Shown here: positions 62,863-64,000 of the stretch, one piece after another
Position numbering within the stretch: the stretch's first letter is position 1
How the letters are laid out: each line of letters begins with the position of its first letter
Assembly (NCBI RefSeq): GCF_024298885.1
Contig: NZ_CP101166.1
Coordinates: 1,674,001-1,738,000 of the forward strand
DNA from: Haloglomus halophilum
GTDB taxonomy: Archaea > Halobacteriota > Halobacteria > Halobacteriales > Haloarculaceae
DNA length: 64,000 bases
Direction of reading: 5' to 3'
Notes under the pieces: generated by a model
What the model was told of the DNA's origin: nothing
Database searches by the model: none
What the model saw: only the letters and a program-made list of their open reading frames with translations
Translations under genes and position numbers: made by a program

Positions 62863-64000
62863 TCAGACGTCACGCACCGAGCAGGGGCAGTCCAGCCGCG
62901 CGCAGACGAACAGCCCGGTCGGGTTGGCCGGCTCGCCGCTCGGGCTCGGGTTGTTCTCCACCTCGGCGCGCAGCGTGTGCGTGCCCGGGGTGGTGACGGC
63001 GGCCGAGTAGCTCGTCGGGTCCTGGAAGTCCGCCGGGTTGGCGTTCCCGAGGCCGGCGATCTGAACGCCGTCGAGCAGCAGACGCCCGGTGTTGTCCGTC
63101 GCGAGCGTGCCCGACAGCGTGCAGGGGTTCGCGGCCGAGGTGGTCGCCGGGGCCACGAACGTCAGTTCGTAGACGTAGGACCCCGCGGGCTGGTCGGTCT
63201 GCCCGTCGCCGCCGTACGGGTTCACCCACTCTGCGTCGCACTCGGCGGGCACGTCCGGGTCGTTCGGGTTGACGTTCGGGTACCACGCGGGGTGGGCCGA
63301 GATGGCCTGCGCGGCACCCGTCGTCCCGTCGGGGCTGGCGAGGACCTGCCAGTCGGCCACGCCGGTCGACAGCGAGGTCGTCGACGGCTCGCAGCACGGG
63401 TTCTCGGTGCCGTCCGTGTTGCGGGCCTGGACGGCGTGGAAGTCGATGTCGAACGCCACCGAGTCGGACTGGACCTCGTTGCCGACGGCAGCCGGGAGCT
63501 CCCACTCGATGCAGAGGCAGGGACCGGTGGTCACTCCTGGCTCCGCGCTCGGGGGGTAGGGCGTCTGGGCGCCGGGCGCGACCGCAACGGCGTCGGCGTT
63601 CAGCGGCGCCCCGGCCGTGTACGTCGCGAGGAACTCCGCGAGCGTCATGCCCGAGGCGATCTCGCCGCCGTCGACGGGGTCGCCGTCCTCGTCGCAGTAG
63701 AACGCATCGACGAGGATTTCGTCGTCGAGCTCGCCGAGTCCGTCCGCGTCCGCGCCCTCGGCCTCCAGTTCGGGCTCGTTCTGGCCGTTCTCGGCGTCGG
63801 CGGTCCCCTCGGTGCAGAACCAGAGGTACGCAGGGTTCGTGTTCAGCTCGAAGCAGAACTCGACACTCCCGCTGTCGCCGGGTTTCACGTCTTCGAGGGT
63901 GTAGAACAGCGCCGCGGCGCCGTCGGCCGTCCCCGAGGGACTCGGCGCGAGGTTCTCCGCGGGCGCGCCGTTGTAGACCGACTCGTAGTGGACGAGCAGG
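62863..64000 (-). CDS. SipW-type surface protein 3, 5' end outside window
   Basis: At least 379 residues, continuing past the right edge (the frame is open to 64000). It shows the family segments DVKPGDSGSVEFCFELNTNP, DAENGQNEPELEAEGADADG, LGELDDEILVDAFYCDEDGD and FHAVQARNTDGTENPCC. These are followed by a C-terminal extension with beta-rich character and a final LDCPCSVRDV. It belongs with the two smaller proteins downstream. A 269-bp gap separates it from protein 2, so they may have separate promoters. The signal peptide would lie outside the window. Confidence 0.75.
   Translation of the reverse strand, partial: LLVHYESVYNGAPAENLAPSPSGTADGAAALFYTLEDVKPGDSGSVEFCFELNTNPAYLWFCTEGTADAENGQNEPELEAEGADADGLGELDDEILVDAFYCDEDGDPVDGGEIASGMTLAEFLATYTAGAPLNADAVAVAPGAQTPYPPSAEPGVTTGPCLCIEWELPAAVGNEVQSDSVAFDIDFHAVQARNTDGTENPCCEPSTTSLSTGVADWQVLASPDGTTGAAQAISAHPAWYPNVNPNDPDVPAECDAEWVNPYGGDGQTDQPAGSYVYELTFVAPATTSAANPCTLSGTLATDNTGRLLLDGVQIAGLGNANPADFQDPTSYSAAVTTPGTHTLRAEVENNPSPSGEPANPTGLFVCARLDCPCSVRDV

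Overview
The window comes from a haloarchaeon. It has very GC-rich coding DNA with acidic proteins, TATA boxes about 25-30 bp before start codons (leaderless transcripts), TFIIB-type factors, Tat-type signal peptides and several families found only in Halobacteria. I cannot name the genus. I see no tRNA, rRNA, CRISPR array or integrase.

Layout. (1) 1-3.1 kb: a DUF7504-type regulator, a CHAT protease-like protein and a tiny DUF7503 membrane protein. (2) 3.1-11.7 kb: an IS1341-type (TnpB) element, a MinD/ParA-like protein that has lost its P-loop lysines, a Tat-exported protein, two tandem paralogous GTPases and an Lrp/AsnC regulator, separated by long non-coding stretches. (3) 11.8-50 kb: an accessory island with conjugation-type ATPases at both edges (11854-15498 and 48619-50004). 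Inside are an EVE-like/PD-(D/E)XK nuclease, DUF429, a transglutaminase-like lipoprotein, a divergent TFB and a dense defence block. (4) 50.4-64 kb: housekeeping-type genes (nfo, REC-GAF protein, DUF7504, acyl-CoA ligase, HTH regulator, nikR, cobalamin adenosyltransferase) and then a signal-peptidase/TasA-like surface protein cluster that runs off the right edge.

The defence block (about 22.4-46.9 kb) is the main result. dndC-dndD-dndE-dndA encode DNA phosphorothioation. Downstream on the same strand is a five-gene cassette: TFIIB-like protein, PLD-helicase, 65-aa protein, Rad50-like ATPase and 153-aa protein. This resembles the archaeal Pbe restriction module known to pair with DndCDEA. Next come a CARF-like/PIN-domain nuclease candidate and a compact DndD-like ATPase, which look like a separate two-gene effector. 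Divergent from dndC is a long prokaryotic Argonaute whose PIWI catalytic residues are replaced. Facing it is an HExxH metallopeptidase-like gene with a helical partner, behind an AddAB-like helicase-nuclease pair. An HNH nuclease and a wHTH/PIN toxin-antitoxin pair complete the island.

How they may work together (inference): DndCDEA marks self DNA with sulfur; the Pbe-like proteins restrict unmarked invaders; the dead Argonaute may act as a guide-directed sensor; the CARF-like/PIN protein may be a ligand- or ATPase-triggered nuclease. Whether the Argonaute, metallopeptidase and CARF-like/PIN genes form a new system or simply share a defence island cannot be settled from one sequence.
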